Of a stretch of DNA of 64,000 bases, positions 54,291 to 64,000 are shown piece by piece. Each line of letters opens with the position of its first letter. Position 1 is the stretch's first letter. Under the pieces are notes generated by a model that saw only the letters and a list, made by a program, of their open reading frames with translations, was not told the DNA's origin and searched no databases. A program made the translations under genes and the position numbers. The DNA comes from Selaginella moellendorffii. Taxonomy: Eukaryota > Streptophyta > Lycopodiopsida > Selaginellales > Selaginellaceae. The stretch spans positions 3,270,945 through 3,334,944 of the forward strand of contig NW_003314265.1 in assembly GCF_000143415.4 (NCBI RefSeq), read 5' to 3'.

Positions 54291-55249
54291 TTAAATCTCA
54301 CTGCTTGTTAATTTCCCCATACAAGCAGTTGGTATTGTGGGAGGGGTGCCTGGCTCCGGAGGAATTGGAACAGGATCCGGGATGGGATCTTTTGATCCTG
54401 GAGGAATCGGTGGGGTTTGGGGTGGAGGAGTAGGCATTGGAGCCCCAGGCGGTGGAATAGGAGGCGTTGAAGGTGTTGGAAAAGGTGGTGGATTCCCGGG
54501 TGGTGTAATGGGAGGAGTGTTTGGAGGGATGATGGGAGGAGCCCTGGTTGAGGCCACCGTGACTCCACTTAACACACCACTTAGCATAAACTCTGGCGGG
54601 CTTGACAGAGGCGTGATCTCTGGCTGTGCCGGGCCAGAGGGGAACTCTTGTGGGACTTGGGGAATTGGGGACTCACCTGGGATGGAATCTGGGGGGAGCT
54701 CCGTGGGTATGGAGGGAATATCCCCCGGTGGGGTGAAGTCTGGTGGAGGTACTTCAAGGGGCGGTGTGACAATGCCCGGTGCTTCTGGCGTGCCTGGGAT
54801 TTCCGCCGGGGAAATGGTCGGCGAGATTTCGGGCTGGATCGACGGTGGAAATGTGGGCGTCGGGGGTGGCAGATTCGGATCCGGAATGCTGGGCTCTGGC
54901 GATGCCAAGAACACTTGTTGGACCAGAGAAAAACCTGAGAACAGAATTGGATTCGAAGAGAACAATGTTAATGCTGACCTTGAATTGAAGCTTCTAGTGG
55001 CCGCGACGCCACAGCTCTGATGAAGTGATGATCGGCCAGAGGAAGAGCGCTCGTCGCAGAGATTTGAAGCGCTAGGGCAGCGGAACCCACAAGAACGCGC
55101 AGCCTGGAATGATCTTGCTTACCGATACACGCAGCGCCGGCACTGGAATTGGCGAGGCTAGATCTTTTGTCGCAGCTGCTCGGGATGAATCGAGTTGCTG
55201 TAGGTGAAGCTTGCGAGGAGAGAAGCACTGTGTTCTTCAACGCACCCAT
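54291..55249 (-). CDS. Proline-rich protein, probably plastid-targeted
   Basis: Two exons (54979-55249 and 54291-54934) joined across a 44-nt GT-AG intron give 304 residues. The N-terminal 70 residues are rich in Ser, Ala, Thr and Arg and poor in acidic residues, like a chloroplast transit peptide. They end in a hydrophobic stretch (LRVLVGSAALALQISATSALPLA) that resembles a thylakoid-lumen signal or a single membrane segment. The mature part (about 105-290) is one quarter to one third proline, with PP pairs every few residues and scattered Gly, Ser and acidic residues, and no KVSPP or extensin SPPPP units. The last residues read CMGKLTSSEI. I do not recognise a named family. The opposite strand also has an open Gly-rich frame that is a shadow. 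Confidence 0.7.
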
Positions 55250-58200
55250 TGGATCTTCTCCTTTTTGGACGGCCGGGCAACATATCCTTTTACGCTTTTG
55301 AAATGCACACGCCAAGTGTCTGGACACGTGGTAAGTAGATAGCTCACTTCCTTGATTACACAAAGTATTTTAAAAATTCTGTAGAAGGATGGCGCGCGAG
55401 TACGTGTCCAAAGGCGATGCACTCTCCAGGTGAAATTTCCATTCCAGCTCACCCTGCGTTTTTCCTGTAAGTATTTATAAAAATACCATTCTTTGTATAA
55501 GCTGTGTTGTGTAGACGCTTAAAGTTAAATTCTCAAACTATGCTTCCATAGTTCTACTATAAATAAGTTCACTGTTTTCCATAGTGAGTTTAAGAGTGGA
55601 CCATTTGCCCCTTACTCAAATTTTTTCTTTTGTGTTTTTCTATGCTAATATCATTTGCATCTTGTCAAATAGCTGTAAGAGCAGGTTCTTGATAGGATCA
55701 ACAGTCACACAACATTGATAACACTACAAGGTGAACATCTTAAGTTGAACTTCTTCTCAATTCTTCCACTTTACATTCATATACACTATAAAAAAAGTTT
55801 GCAATAAATATATGTGTTTAATACTTGGAAATGGCAATCTCCAACCTCATTTCAAGGATTGTCCTTTCACGAGCTTAAAATGATTCATCCATGAGAGTAA
55901 TGTAAGCACATATAATACAGGAGCAATATACAATATTTGTTAATCTTGCTTTATTAACCAAACCAAGCTTGCCAGTCTGATTCTCAAGTAAAATTTTGAG
56001 GAACTAATATTTTAAAGTTATGCATAGTTATTTCTTCAAATATACTGTTATATTGTTATTAAAATATAATACGTTATTCCTTCAAAAATATAAATATAAC
56101 TAGAAACATTTCCTAGTGGTCAAAATCATTTTTTTAAAATCTTGGTATATTAAACATTTTATAATATCTAAGTAAATTTATATTTTAGCATGATAAAATA
56201 CTCTGCAATTTGCTAATAGATCTTCACTTCTCTAACAATTTAAAAATTTCTAATTATACTATGGCTATAACATTTAATTAACTTAAATTAAATAATATTC
56301 TAGATCATTGAAATATATTTAAAGTGTTAGTAATTAATTTAGAATTTCCCTTTGAAAAACTGTAAGATTGATACTCAAAGATAATAAACCTTGAGTCTAA
56401 AAAAATTTAAAACACAATATTAATGACATTAATTTATTTATATTACAATTATTTTATAAACTAAAATGACATAATTTTTGAAATAAATTTTATTCAAATA
56501 AATGATATTTCATAAATAGTTGATAAGAGATAATTTAAATTCAAGAATTTATATTAAATAAAATTTAATTTACACTTAAATTTAAATTAAATGATATAAA
56601 ATGTTTTATTAATCAAATTGCTAGTATAAAATAATCTTTACTTGTAAGGAAATAATCATTATATGAATAGAAACTAAGGGGCACTATAATTTGTCCATGA
56701 AAGGCAAATTTTTTTGGCAATGCTTTGCTTTAGTGTTTGGGATTGTGTTTTTTGTTCTTATTTCTTCATTCTCTTTTAAATTTAGATTTGTATTAGCTTT
56801 TTGCAAGATCTAAAATTCTAATTATCATTGTGCTTAAATTTGCTCTTTCTTTTGATCTTTATTACATTCTCTTCTTCTACCATACTATACCATCATTGAT
56901 CAAGGAGTATATCATTTGAGGTTGCTAATGTTGCTTCATTAGATCAAACTTTAGTGTTATGGGGTGTGATTATATTAGTGTTGCATTCATTTTTAGTGTC
57001 GTCTCAAATTTTATAAAATGTGATTACACAATTTGTGTTATTCTTAATGTTCCGCTATCTCCCATTGATATGAAGAGTGATCATGAGATCGATTGACAAG
57101 CTATGGATGATGTAGTTTGGTTTTTGAAGAATGTTTAAGGATTGAGTTTATATGGGAAAATAATGTTTAAGAACTCAAATTAATTTTGGATTGTGATGAG
57201 GAATTTGATTATTATGGAGATAACTTTGGAAGATGAGCTAGAGATTTTGTGGAGTAGGTATAAATCCTTCAATTTATCATCTGATTTTTTTTCTTTACCT
57301 TATACTCTTTTTTAACTTTTTTTTATTTCTTGACTTGAGCCATTTTCTCATGTTCTAAGTGTTTCTTCCTTATCTACAATATTTTTTCCTCCTAGCATGT
57401 TGATCATTTATGATTATTATGATTATTTTCTCAATCTAGTGTTAAGTTGAGTGTTTTCTATTTTTCTTATATTAATCTGGATGTTGAGTATGTGTATGAA
57501 GTTGAGAATCTTGCTTTTGTTTCATTAGCAAAGTCTTTAATTAATTCTAGTATTAAGTATTCCCATGTTTTAAAAGTTGAATCACTTTGGTTAGAATTTT
57601 GGGTTATATCCTCACTTATTAATGTTGTTAAGAGACTTTAATTTATTGTTATTATTGAGGAGTTTATGTATTTCCTTGAGAGTGTGGATGTTGTTATTGA
57701 TTTTTTTATCTCAAACGTTGAGTTGTGTGTTAAAGAGGTTGAATAGTGTGAATCTTTTGCTTATATTGTGGTGGCCAAAATATTTTATGATAAAAAGTCC
57801 TCTATTTTCCAAACTTTGAGCACATGTCCTTCTTTTATATTATTAGTTATTGTAAATTCCTTTTTCCATGCACTTTTTCTTCTTCCACAATTGTTTTTCC
57901 TCAATTTTTCACATTTTATCCTTCTTGCTACTTTAAACTTTTTTTTTTTCGGAGGATAGGTTAGGGGATGGACAAGAGTTTAACCCCGACAATGGAGTGA
58001 GGATGAGTGAATACAGTAGTGAAGCAAAGATAAATGATATAGATTATGGAGTGAGAACAAGTATAGTGAGTTTTAATGAAATATTCAACCTCAATGTAAT
58101 AAAGCTAAACATAGATGGTAGAATAAAAAAAAACCCAATAAGTCCAAATAAAGTTAGTGCTTTAAAACTTTTTTTCCTTTGAGAAGGGGATAAAAAGGAC

Positions 58201-59512
58201 GTGGAGAATAAATTTGATCTCCTATATGTAATGTTAGATAAAGTTGAAAAGGCAAATTCTACTTATGGTTATGAATCCAAGTTAATAGTGGTCTCAAAGG
58301 ATTATCAACAAGAAGACTTAAACAAGGATGTATTATTTGTATTTCATAGATTAAAGTGTTTCTCAAAATCCTTTGCTTTGATTTAAAGTTATGACTTCAA
58401 AATTAATTTAAGCATTTGGCAATTGCATATGAAGTTACAATTAGTTCATCAGGATTTTGTAGTTAATTAATGCTTATACCATAACTTTGGGTTTTATTTC
58501 AATCATGGTTATAAGCAATTGTTGGTGGTTTTGTGAGAGCTTCAAATTCTTATAATAATTTATAATCACTCAACAAAAACTCTAGATATTCCACATAACT
58601 TATTGCCATCACATTTTTCATTTTACAGAGGGGAGGATGGTGTAAGGTTTGTAAATATATGTATATATATATATACCACTGAATCTAGTTCATCTATTTT
58701 TGTATATAAATAGGGTTTTAAAACTCAATTAATAAACTTATTCCTATATCTCAAGCACTTATATATTCAAATTTAATAGTAATATTTTTTAAAAAAATAG
58801 TAAGTTTTGGTTTTCTTAAGCAGTAGTGAATATATCTAGAGTATACATGGATATTCTGGGATATTTTAAATAGTTGTTATTCATTTAGATTAATTTATAT
58901 ATTTAGTTTATATTTATACCTAATATATTTTTGTAACCAGTATATTTTTTTGGTTTGCTTAAGCAAACCTGTGGGATGGTAATGGATATACCTAGAATAT
59001 TCTTGGATATTCTAGGATATTCTACCATTTAATGGTTGTTATTCAATTAGACTAATCTTGTATTTATAATTTACAAACATATTTATAATTTATAAACTTG
59101 TTTAAACACTTTCTAGTATATCATTTTTTATTCTATCATCAAATGGTTGATATGTAATAAGATTAATCTTGTGTTTATAAATTATAAACATGTTTATAAT
59201 TATAAACTTTTATTTAATCAATTGGATTAATAAGTATAAATAAAACTATTATTAAGCAAACCAAGTGTTATTACATGCAGCATGTAACAAATTATTTATT
59301 CTACCATCTAATAAAAAGATTAATTTTAAACTTCCAATTGATCAATAAATTTATTTAAGAATAAACACTATTACATTGAGTGCATGGAATATGGAAATGA
59401 AGTGGAAAAAAATAAAGAAATGTGCATTGGAATAGCCCAAAAACCAATGTATATGCATAAATGAGTAGTTATAAAATCCCATAACGCTAATATTAATAGC
59501 ACGTTTTTATGT
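55250..59512. other. AT-rich intergenic region
   Basis: More than 4 kb, very AT-rich, with only short frames and no recognised domain. 57440-58390 holds several neighbouring plus-strand frames of about 60 codons that may be remnants of a decayed coding element. A (TA)n-type microsatellite lies at about 58655-58674. Diverged repeats occupy 58795-59230. Confidence 0.55.
58795..59230 (+). repeat. Diverged tandem repeat, about three copies
   Basis: Segments near 58802, 58950 and 59125 share the order GGTTTKCTTAAGCA, GGATATWCTRGGATATT, GGTTGTTATTCAATTAGA and TAATCTTG-like blocks. The first two copies are clear, the third partial. Confidence 0.6.
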
Positions 59513-61855
59513 TTAAGACACAATAAAGCTAAGTTGCCTCTGTTGGTTAACATTCAAAATTTTATGAAGCTCCGAGACTAGAGACTTTCCAGGATTTACA
59601 AGAGAAAATGTCTTTGCCTCGTGCTCCAAAAACTTCCTCGCATCTTGCAGGCTTCCATTCACATAGAGCCCAAGCATGAGCTCTTTATAAGTAGTTAGTT
59701 TTGGTGTGTGATTCGCCACCTTCATGTACTCAAACAGGAGCATTGCAGCCTCCATCCTCTTGCTCGCACACAGAGCTCCAATGACTTGCGTATACGTGAG
59801 ATCATCTGGCTCAATCCCGTGCTCCAGCATGGCTCGCAATAGATTACAAGCCTCTTCAACTCGAGCAGCCGAGCAAAACGCCCCCACTAGAGCATTGCAA
59901 GCGATCACGTCTGGAAAGGAGCTGCCACTCGTCGCCATCATCTCGAGCAGCTTACAAGCTTCGTCTACCATTCCAACGTTGCACAATGCACGGAGGAAAC
60001 TTGTGTAAGTCACTACATCCGCCCCTATACCTTGTTCTTCCATAGCTTTCGCCATTTGGAGCGCCTCTTCAATCCTGTTCTCTTGACAGAAGGCATCGAT
60101 GACGTTGTTGTAAATCACCAATGTCGGCTTGCAAACTTCCCCACCTAAAGCTTGGCCGGAATGCTTCCGTCCATGGCTCATATCTTCGAGTAGGAGCACA
60201 GCCTCTTCAATCTTCCCAGCCTTGCACAGGCAATTCATCAGCCTACTGTAGAGATAAATGCTTCCCGGACAGTTTCTCTGTCTTGCTAGCTCGAAAACCA
60301 CGAGCGCGATATCCCAGAGCTCTAAGTTGCATAGCGGATCGATGATACTTGAGTAAGTTATCTCATCTGGCTCCAAACCAGCGTCAAGTGAGGCCTTGAG
60401 GATGATAATTGCTTCGTCGAACTTGAGAGCTTTGCAAAACCCGTTGATCAAGCACCCGAAAGTGACAACGTCCGGAGAGCTTTCAGAGTCTTTCATCCGA
60501 CTGTAGATCACCAACGCCTTGTCCAGCTCACCTCTTCTGCAAAAGCCGTCGATCATTCGGGTGTAAGTGACAGTATCCGGCATGCAGCAGTCGCTCTGCT
60601 CCATTGCCTCTAAAACTGCGGTGGCGTGGTCGATTCTTCCAAAACTTGTAATGGCGTCCACGACGCAGTGGTATGTATGTATATCCTCTGGAGCTCCATT
60701 CTCTCGCATGAGCACGAACACCTTTAGCACCTCTTCCATCTCCGAGGCTCTACAAAACCCCTGGAGAAAGCTGTTGTACTCGAAGGTGCTGGGACGGAGA
60801 TTCATCGCTTGGAAGAGCTCGAAGTAATCACTGACAGAGAATCCTCGGGCTGCCTCTGGAAACGAAATCTCTGGCGAGTAACAGATGCTCAAGCCTCTTT
60901 GAGCCAGTTCGCGAACAACCTGAGAAGCTCTAGAGAACTGGCCCGTCCTGACGACCCCGCAAACTATCGAGCAGCAAAGAAAGTTACCATCGGCAAAAAC
61001 AGCCCCCATCCTGTCGAAGAGCTTCACTGCAATGTCTTCCTTCCCAGCCTTGCAAAGACTCTCGGCCAGCTTCACAAAAGTCTTGGCACTCACTCGCACG
61101 CCCGCATTGACCAGCCTGCCTAAAAACCAAGCTCCTTTGTCCACTGCAAATCCTTTGCAGTAAATCCTGACGAGCAAATCTGCCGTGGAGTCCTCTGGAA
61201 CAAAGTTCTCTTGCTCAATCAGTTCCTCCACCATTTCAAACACCTCTTGAAACCTGTGCATCCTATCCAAAGCCTTGAACACGGAGTTATAGATCCGAGC
61301 TGGAAGTGTGAGTTCTCTCTTCCTGAGCTCACTGAGAATCCCCTGAGCTCTATCCACCATCCCGGACTTTGCATAGCTCACCACTAGATCGGCCGCGGCT
61401 TCCAGATCTACGCTACATCCTCTATCCACCATCTCGCTTAAAACCGAGTCCAAATCCTCCATCCGACCGGCCGATGCCAAAACCGAGATGATCTGGTTGT
61501 AAGTTCTCGAGTCATGCTCATAGCGCTGTTGCCTTCCAGCCCACTTGAAAAAGAAGAATGCCGTGTCGGCATCTCGTCTCAAGATCTTGACGAGCTCGAA
61601 AACAAAGCACGGAGTCAATCTGTGAAAAAAAACCTTGGCCAAAGTATCATCTCCCTCTCCACTAGCCCTCAATTTCTTGAGCTGCGCAGCAGCGTCTGGA
61701 AGAAGAATCTGTGCTGGCGACTCGGCAAAGCTCTGCAACGACAGATCCTCCCGGCGATCTGTCTGATAGAACGCGAGCACTGACCTTTGAGCAAGGAGCG
61801 CCGCCGTCGTCTGGAGCAAAATCTTCACTGGCGGCGCGATAAGAATTCGGAACAT
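59513..61855 (-). CDS. P-class PPR protein, probably mitochondrial
   Basis: An intronless frame of 780 residues from the first in-frame ATG at 61855; the open frame extends further upstream but without an ATG. The N terminus MFRILIAPPVKILLQTTAALLAQRS is basic, hydrophobic and free of acids, as in mitochondrial presequences. About 15 or more P-type motifs of 35 residues fill residues 115-750, with typical cores such as VTYTRMIDGFCRRGELDKAL and ITYSSIIDPLC. There is no E, DYW or SMR domain. P-class PPR proteins stabilise, process or help splice organellar RNAs by sequence-specific binding. It is divergent from the splicing-factor gene, 243 bp away. Confidence 0.93.
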   Translation of the reverse strand: MFRILIAPPVKILLQTTAALLAQRSVLAFYQTDRREDLSLQSFAESPAQILLPDAAAQLKKLRASGEGDDTLAKVFFHRLTPCFVFELVKILRRDADTAFFFFKWAGRQQRYEHDSRTYNQIISVLASAGRMEDLDSVLSEMVDRGCSVDLEAAADLVVSYAKSGMVDRAQGILSELRKRELTLPARIYNSVFKALDRMHRFQEVFEMVEELIEQENFVPEDSTADLLVRIYCKGFAVDKGAWFLGRLVNAGVRVSAKTFVKLAESLCKAGKEDIAVKLFDRMGAVFADGNFLCCSIVCGVVRTGQFSRASQVVRELAQRGLSICYSPEISFPEAARGFSVSDYFELFQAMNLRPSTFEYNSFLQGFCRASEMEEVLKVFVLMRENGAPEDIHTYHCVVDAITSFGRIDHATAVLEAMEQSDCCMPDTVTYTRMIDGFCRRGELDKALVIYSRMKDSESSPDVVTFGCLINGFCKALKFDEAIIILKASLDAGLEPDEITYSSIIDPLCNLELWDIALVVFELARQRNCPGSIYLYSRLMNCLCKAGKIEEAVLLLEDMSHGRKHSGQALGGEVCKPTLVIYNNVIDAFCQENRIEEALQMAKAMEEQGIGADVVTYTSFLRALCNVGMVDEACKLLEMMATSGSSFPDVIACNALVGAFCSAARVEEACNLLRAMLEHGIEPDDLTYTQVIGALCASKRMEAAMLLFEYMKVANHTPKLTTYKELMLGLYVNGSLQDARKFLEHEAKTFSLVNPGKSLVSELHKILNVNQQRQLSFIVS

Positions 61856-62098
61856 AGATCTCGCTTGCTGCTCCAATGTGGGCAAATCTGGCTGCTCCAC
61901 AGCTCTCCGGATCCATAGGCATGACGGTCGCTCCTCCAAAATCCCTCGCGGACCCCTTCCTAGATTTTTGGAAACCTCGCTAGAATCATAGCTGCCCTAA
62001 ACATGCACTAGCAATGCTGCCAAGTGGTCAGATCACAGCCGTCCGTTTTTCTCCCCAGTGCTAGGGTTTGTGAGTCTTCCTCTCTTGATCGAGCCAGG
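61856..62098. promoter_or_regulatory. Divergent promoter of P-class PPR and CLASRP genes
   Basis: 243 bp between the two start codons. A telo-box TAGGGTTT at 62062-62069 lies 30 bp upstream of the CLASRP start. Telo-boxes are common near the starts of plant genes for translation and RNA processing. No TATA box was seen. Confidence 0.55.
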
Positions 62099-64000
62099 AT
62101 GTGGCACGAAGCTCGGCGATCCGAGAAGAAAGTCCATGATATCATGGACGCTGCCCGCAAGCGCGCGGAGCGGCGGGCGGTGTTCTTCGCAAAGCGCCGG
62201 GGCGATCCGCAGCAACAGCTCAAGATCACGGGAACGCGATGCCGGATGTACGTCGATCAGGCGATGTACCAGGCGACGCAGGATCAGCACGGCCTGTGAG
62301 ATCTTTTTCTCTCATTTTTGGTCTGGATTGATGGAAATTTCTCGTGGACAGGATCCCGTGGATCGGCAAGAAGGATAATCTGATTGATAGGTGAGATTAT
62401 AGCTCAGATCTTTGTGTGATTCTCATGGCGGGATGTGTAGATTTGATGGGAGGGCACTCCTGGATTTCATCCGGGAGAGCGATAAGTCGAGGCGGCACGA
62501 GAAGACCGAAGAGGAGGAAGAGCTCGAGGAGCTGGTTAACTTTGAGCGGTATCGGGACCTTATCAAGCGTCGTCGTCGAGGATGTCGGTATTTCTGTCCT
62601 TACTCGAATTGCTTCTTCTGCGTAACGACTGTTAGAGCTTCCAAAAAACTTCGATGATCAAGCGCTCATGCACTCTGGGGGTGTGTATTCCAGTCAGTGA
62701 TGAGCAAGGGCTGCTGGATGTTGATCACGAAGACGAAACGAAGACTGGCTCCTCTACATTGGACAGGTTTGTAAATTTTGTTCCTGTTCTTTTTCTTTCA
62801 TTGTCTCTCTTTTTTTCCAGGGAGCGTGCTGGACAGGGTGTTTACGCACAAGTTGGATACTCATACGATGGAGGAGCCCGTGCTAGTGACGATGAAGATG
62901 CTGTCGAAGATGAAGAGGGCGATTTGGAAAGCAGCAGCGGTGATAGTGAGGACGAAGAAACTGACTGCATCGGTAGAGACCACGGTGTGCAGCGGTTCGG
63001 CTGGCTTACACACATGGATAAGAAAGTTAAAGCGGCAGAACGTCGGCAGAAAGAAGCTGCAAAGGGTGACACGGCTATGGTAAGAGTATTTTACTATTGC
63101 GAAGTTCTTAAAGGAATTGCTTGTTTTTGAAGAAGCTTAGCAGGAAAGAGAGGCGGAAAGCTTCACAGTACGAAAGAGATGCTGCACGTCGGTTTATCTC
63201 TAGCGATCCTTATAGGTGATTATCTGAAACTTGGTTCAAGTTTTCACGCTTTCCTTTTGCAGAGAGAGCGACTCGTACTCTTACAGAAAGCGCTCGAGAA
63301 GGTGAGCCATTCTGGTGACTCACTTTACTCGCTTCTGACATTTATTTGTTACAGATCGAGGTCTCGGTCTCGTTCTCCTCGGTCAAGGCGGCATGGATAC
63401 TCCGATAGAGCCCGCAAGTCCGACTCTTCGCGCGTGGGGAAGATTGAGTACATAACGGAGTTTGGAGGTGACAACGAAGCGGATGACAAGGGACGTAGCA
63501 GAGGATACTCTCCACCGCCATCGCCTCCTCCATGCCAAGTTGACACTAGTAGTCGGTCGGAGCACTGGCCCTGTGTCCTTGCAATGCTGCAGTTCTATCC
63601 TGGCCCCCAAGGCAGCTCTTGGGGTAGAGGGCTTACCACTTTCGAGTTTTACTTTCTCTTTCCTCCTTGCATTTTCTGCTTGCGATTGATTGTATGAAAG
63701 CTGGTAGTTTTGCATTAGAGACGGACGTTCTCTATTCTTTACTAACATTACTTTTTCCTGCTAATAGGCCTGCTCCCGGTCGAATACTGGAAGCCTTGCA
63801 CGGTGATCCAGCGACATCAGTCGGGGGTTCTCTGATTGCAGACGCGGAGAAGGGCTACAGAAAAGACCACAAAGTGACGCCTTTGAGCAGGTAAGGTGTG
63901 TGTTTGTTCCTTCTAAAGCTTTTCTTTCTCGGTGGTTCTCTTCCAGTACATCATCTGCTATTGCAAAGCTCAGTAAACCTCCAGCTGCTCCAAAGGCTCA
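62099..64000 (+). CDS. CLASRP/SWAP-family SR-related splicing protein, 3' part outside window
   Basis: Ten exons join in frame: 62099-62295, 62352-62390, 62441-62583, 62694-62766, 62821-63079, 63133-63215, 63263-63301, 63355-63555, 63768-63890 and 63947 onward. The N terminus MWHEARRSEKKVHDIMDAAR followed by KRAERRAVFFAKRRGDP and NFERYRDLIKRRRRGFSDE is the Suppressor-of-white-apricot N-terminal (DRY_EERY) domain. It is as in animal CLASRP and the plant homologue near At4g36980. An acidic/serine stretch, the HGVQRFGWL segment, an RS region (SRSRSRSPRSRR) and YITEFGGD follow. The protein should be nuclear and linked to alternative splicing through CLK/AFC kinases. Intron 8 (63556-63767) is about four times longer than most introns here. 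Confidence 0.92.

Noticed and set aside
54337-55020. A 227-codon Gly-rich plus-strand frame resembling a glycine-rich protein
   Set aside because: It is the complement of the proline codons of the minus-strand gene. The minus strand has a good start, intron and targeting region.
57447-58386. Series of about 60-codon plus-strand frames as a possible gene
   Set aside because: No motif, no credible splice sites joining them into one frame, and composition equals the AT-rich flanks.
1-64000. CRISPR arrays, bacterial operons, rRNA or tRNA genes
   Set aside because: No spaced short direct repeats of CRISPR type, no Shine-Dalgarno-led gene strings and no tRNA cloverleaf or rRNA sequence were recognised; gene structure is clearly that of a plant nucleus.

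Overview
The window looks like nuclear DNA of a lycophyte, most likely Selaginella moellendorffii. This is inferred from several things seen together: GT-AG introns of mostly 44-70 nt, genes packed tens of bases apart, several intronless or nearly intronless PPR genes (one ending in a full DYW domain), plant-type GT31, CYP and UGT sequences, and LTR elements primed by initiator-Met tRNA. Gene models were spliced by eye from protein-family similarity, reading frame and GT-AG sites; no transcript evidence was available. Coordinates given for a CDS span start codon to stop codon including introns, with exons listed in the evidence.

Gene island 1 (1-20.1 kb). A GT31 beta-1,3-galactosyltransferase (minus, cut by the left edge) is followed by GINS subunit PSF3 (minus) and the large CAF-1 subunit FAS1 (plus). 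The last two are head to head across 108 bp that carry an exact E2F-type site, pairing a replication-fork helicase factor with the replication-coupled nucleosome assembly factor. Next come an S-motif-only PPR protein 45 bp after FAS1, a DYW-type RNA-editing PPR protein (minus), a very large PH-domain/proline-rich protein (plus, about 1890 aa), a short P-type PPR protein, an intronless cytochrome P450 (minus) and a small secreted cysteine-rich peptide (minus).

Repeat block (20-53.5 kb). AT-rich DNA gives way to nested transposons. The main family is a non-coding LTR retrotransposon (LARD-like, LTR about 1.14 kb). It is present as one very young full copy (34957-42212, TSD AAGAG, near-identical LTRs), a solo LTR with TSD (27394-28518), and several decayed copies. 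The young copy sits inside an older copy of the same family in the opposite orientation. Two TRIM-like families, one of them as a fold-back insertion with a perfect TSD, decayed Ty3/gypsy gag-pol remnants, a GC-rich insert with a hexamer-based minisatellite, and a Helitron (47126-53485) complete the block. The Helitron has candidate 5' TC and 3' hairpin-CTAG ends, carries a captured, broken UDP-glycosyltransferase fragment between 108-bp direct repeats, and has a broken Rep/PIF1-helicase reading frame.

Gene island 2 (54.2-64 kb). It holds a proline-rich, probably plastid-targeted protein (minus), 4 kb of AT-rich DNA, a mitochondrial-type P-class PPR protein (minus), and divergently a CLASRP/SWAP-family splicing protein (plus, cut by the right edge). 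The recurring theme of the genes is organelle RNA metabolism (four PPR proteins) plus DNA replication/chromatin and splicing.
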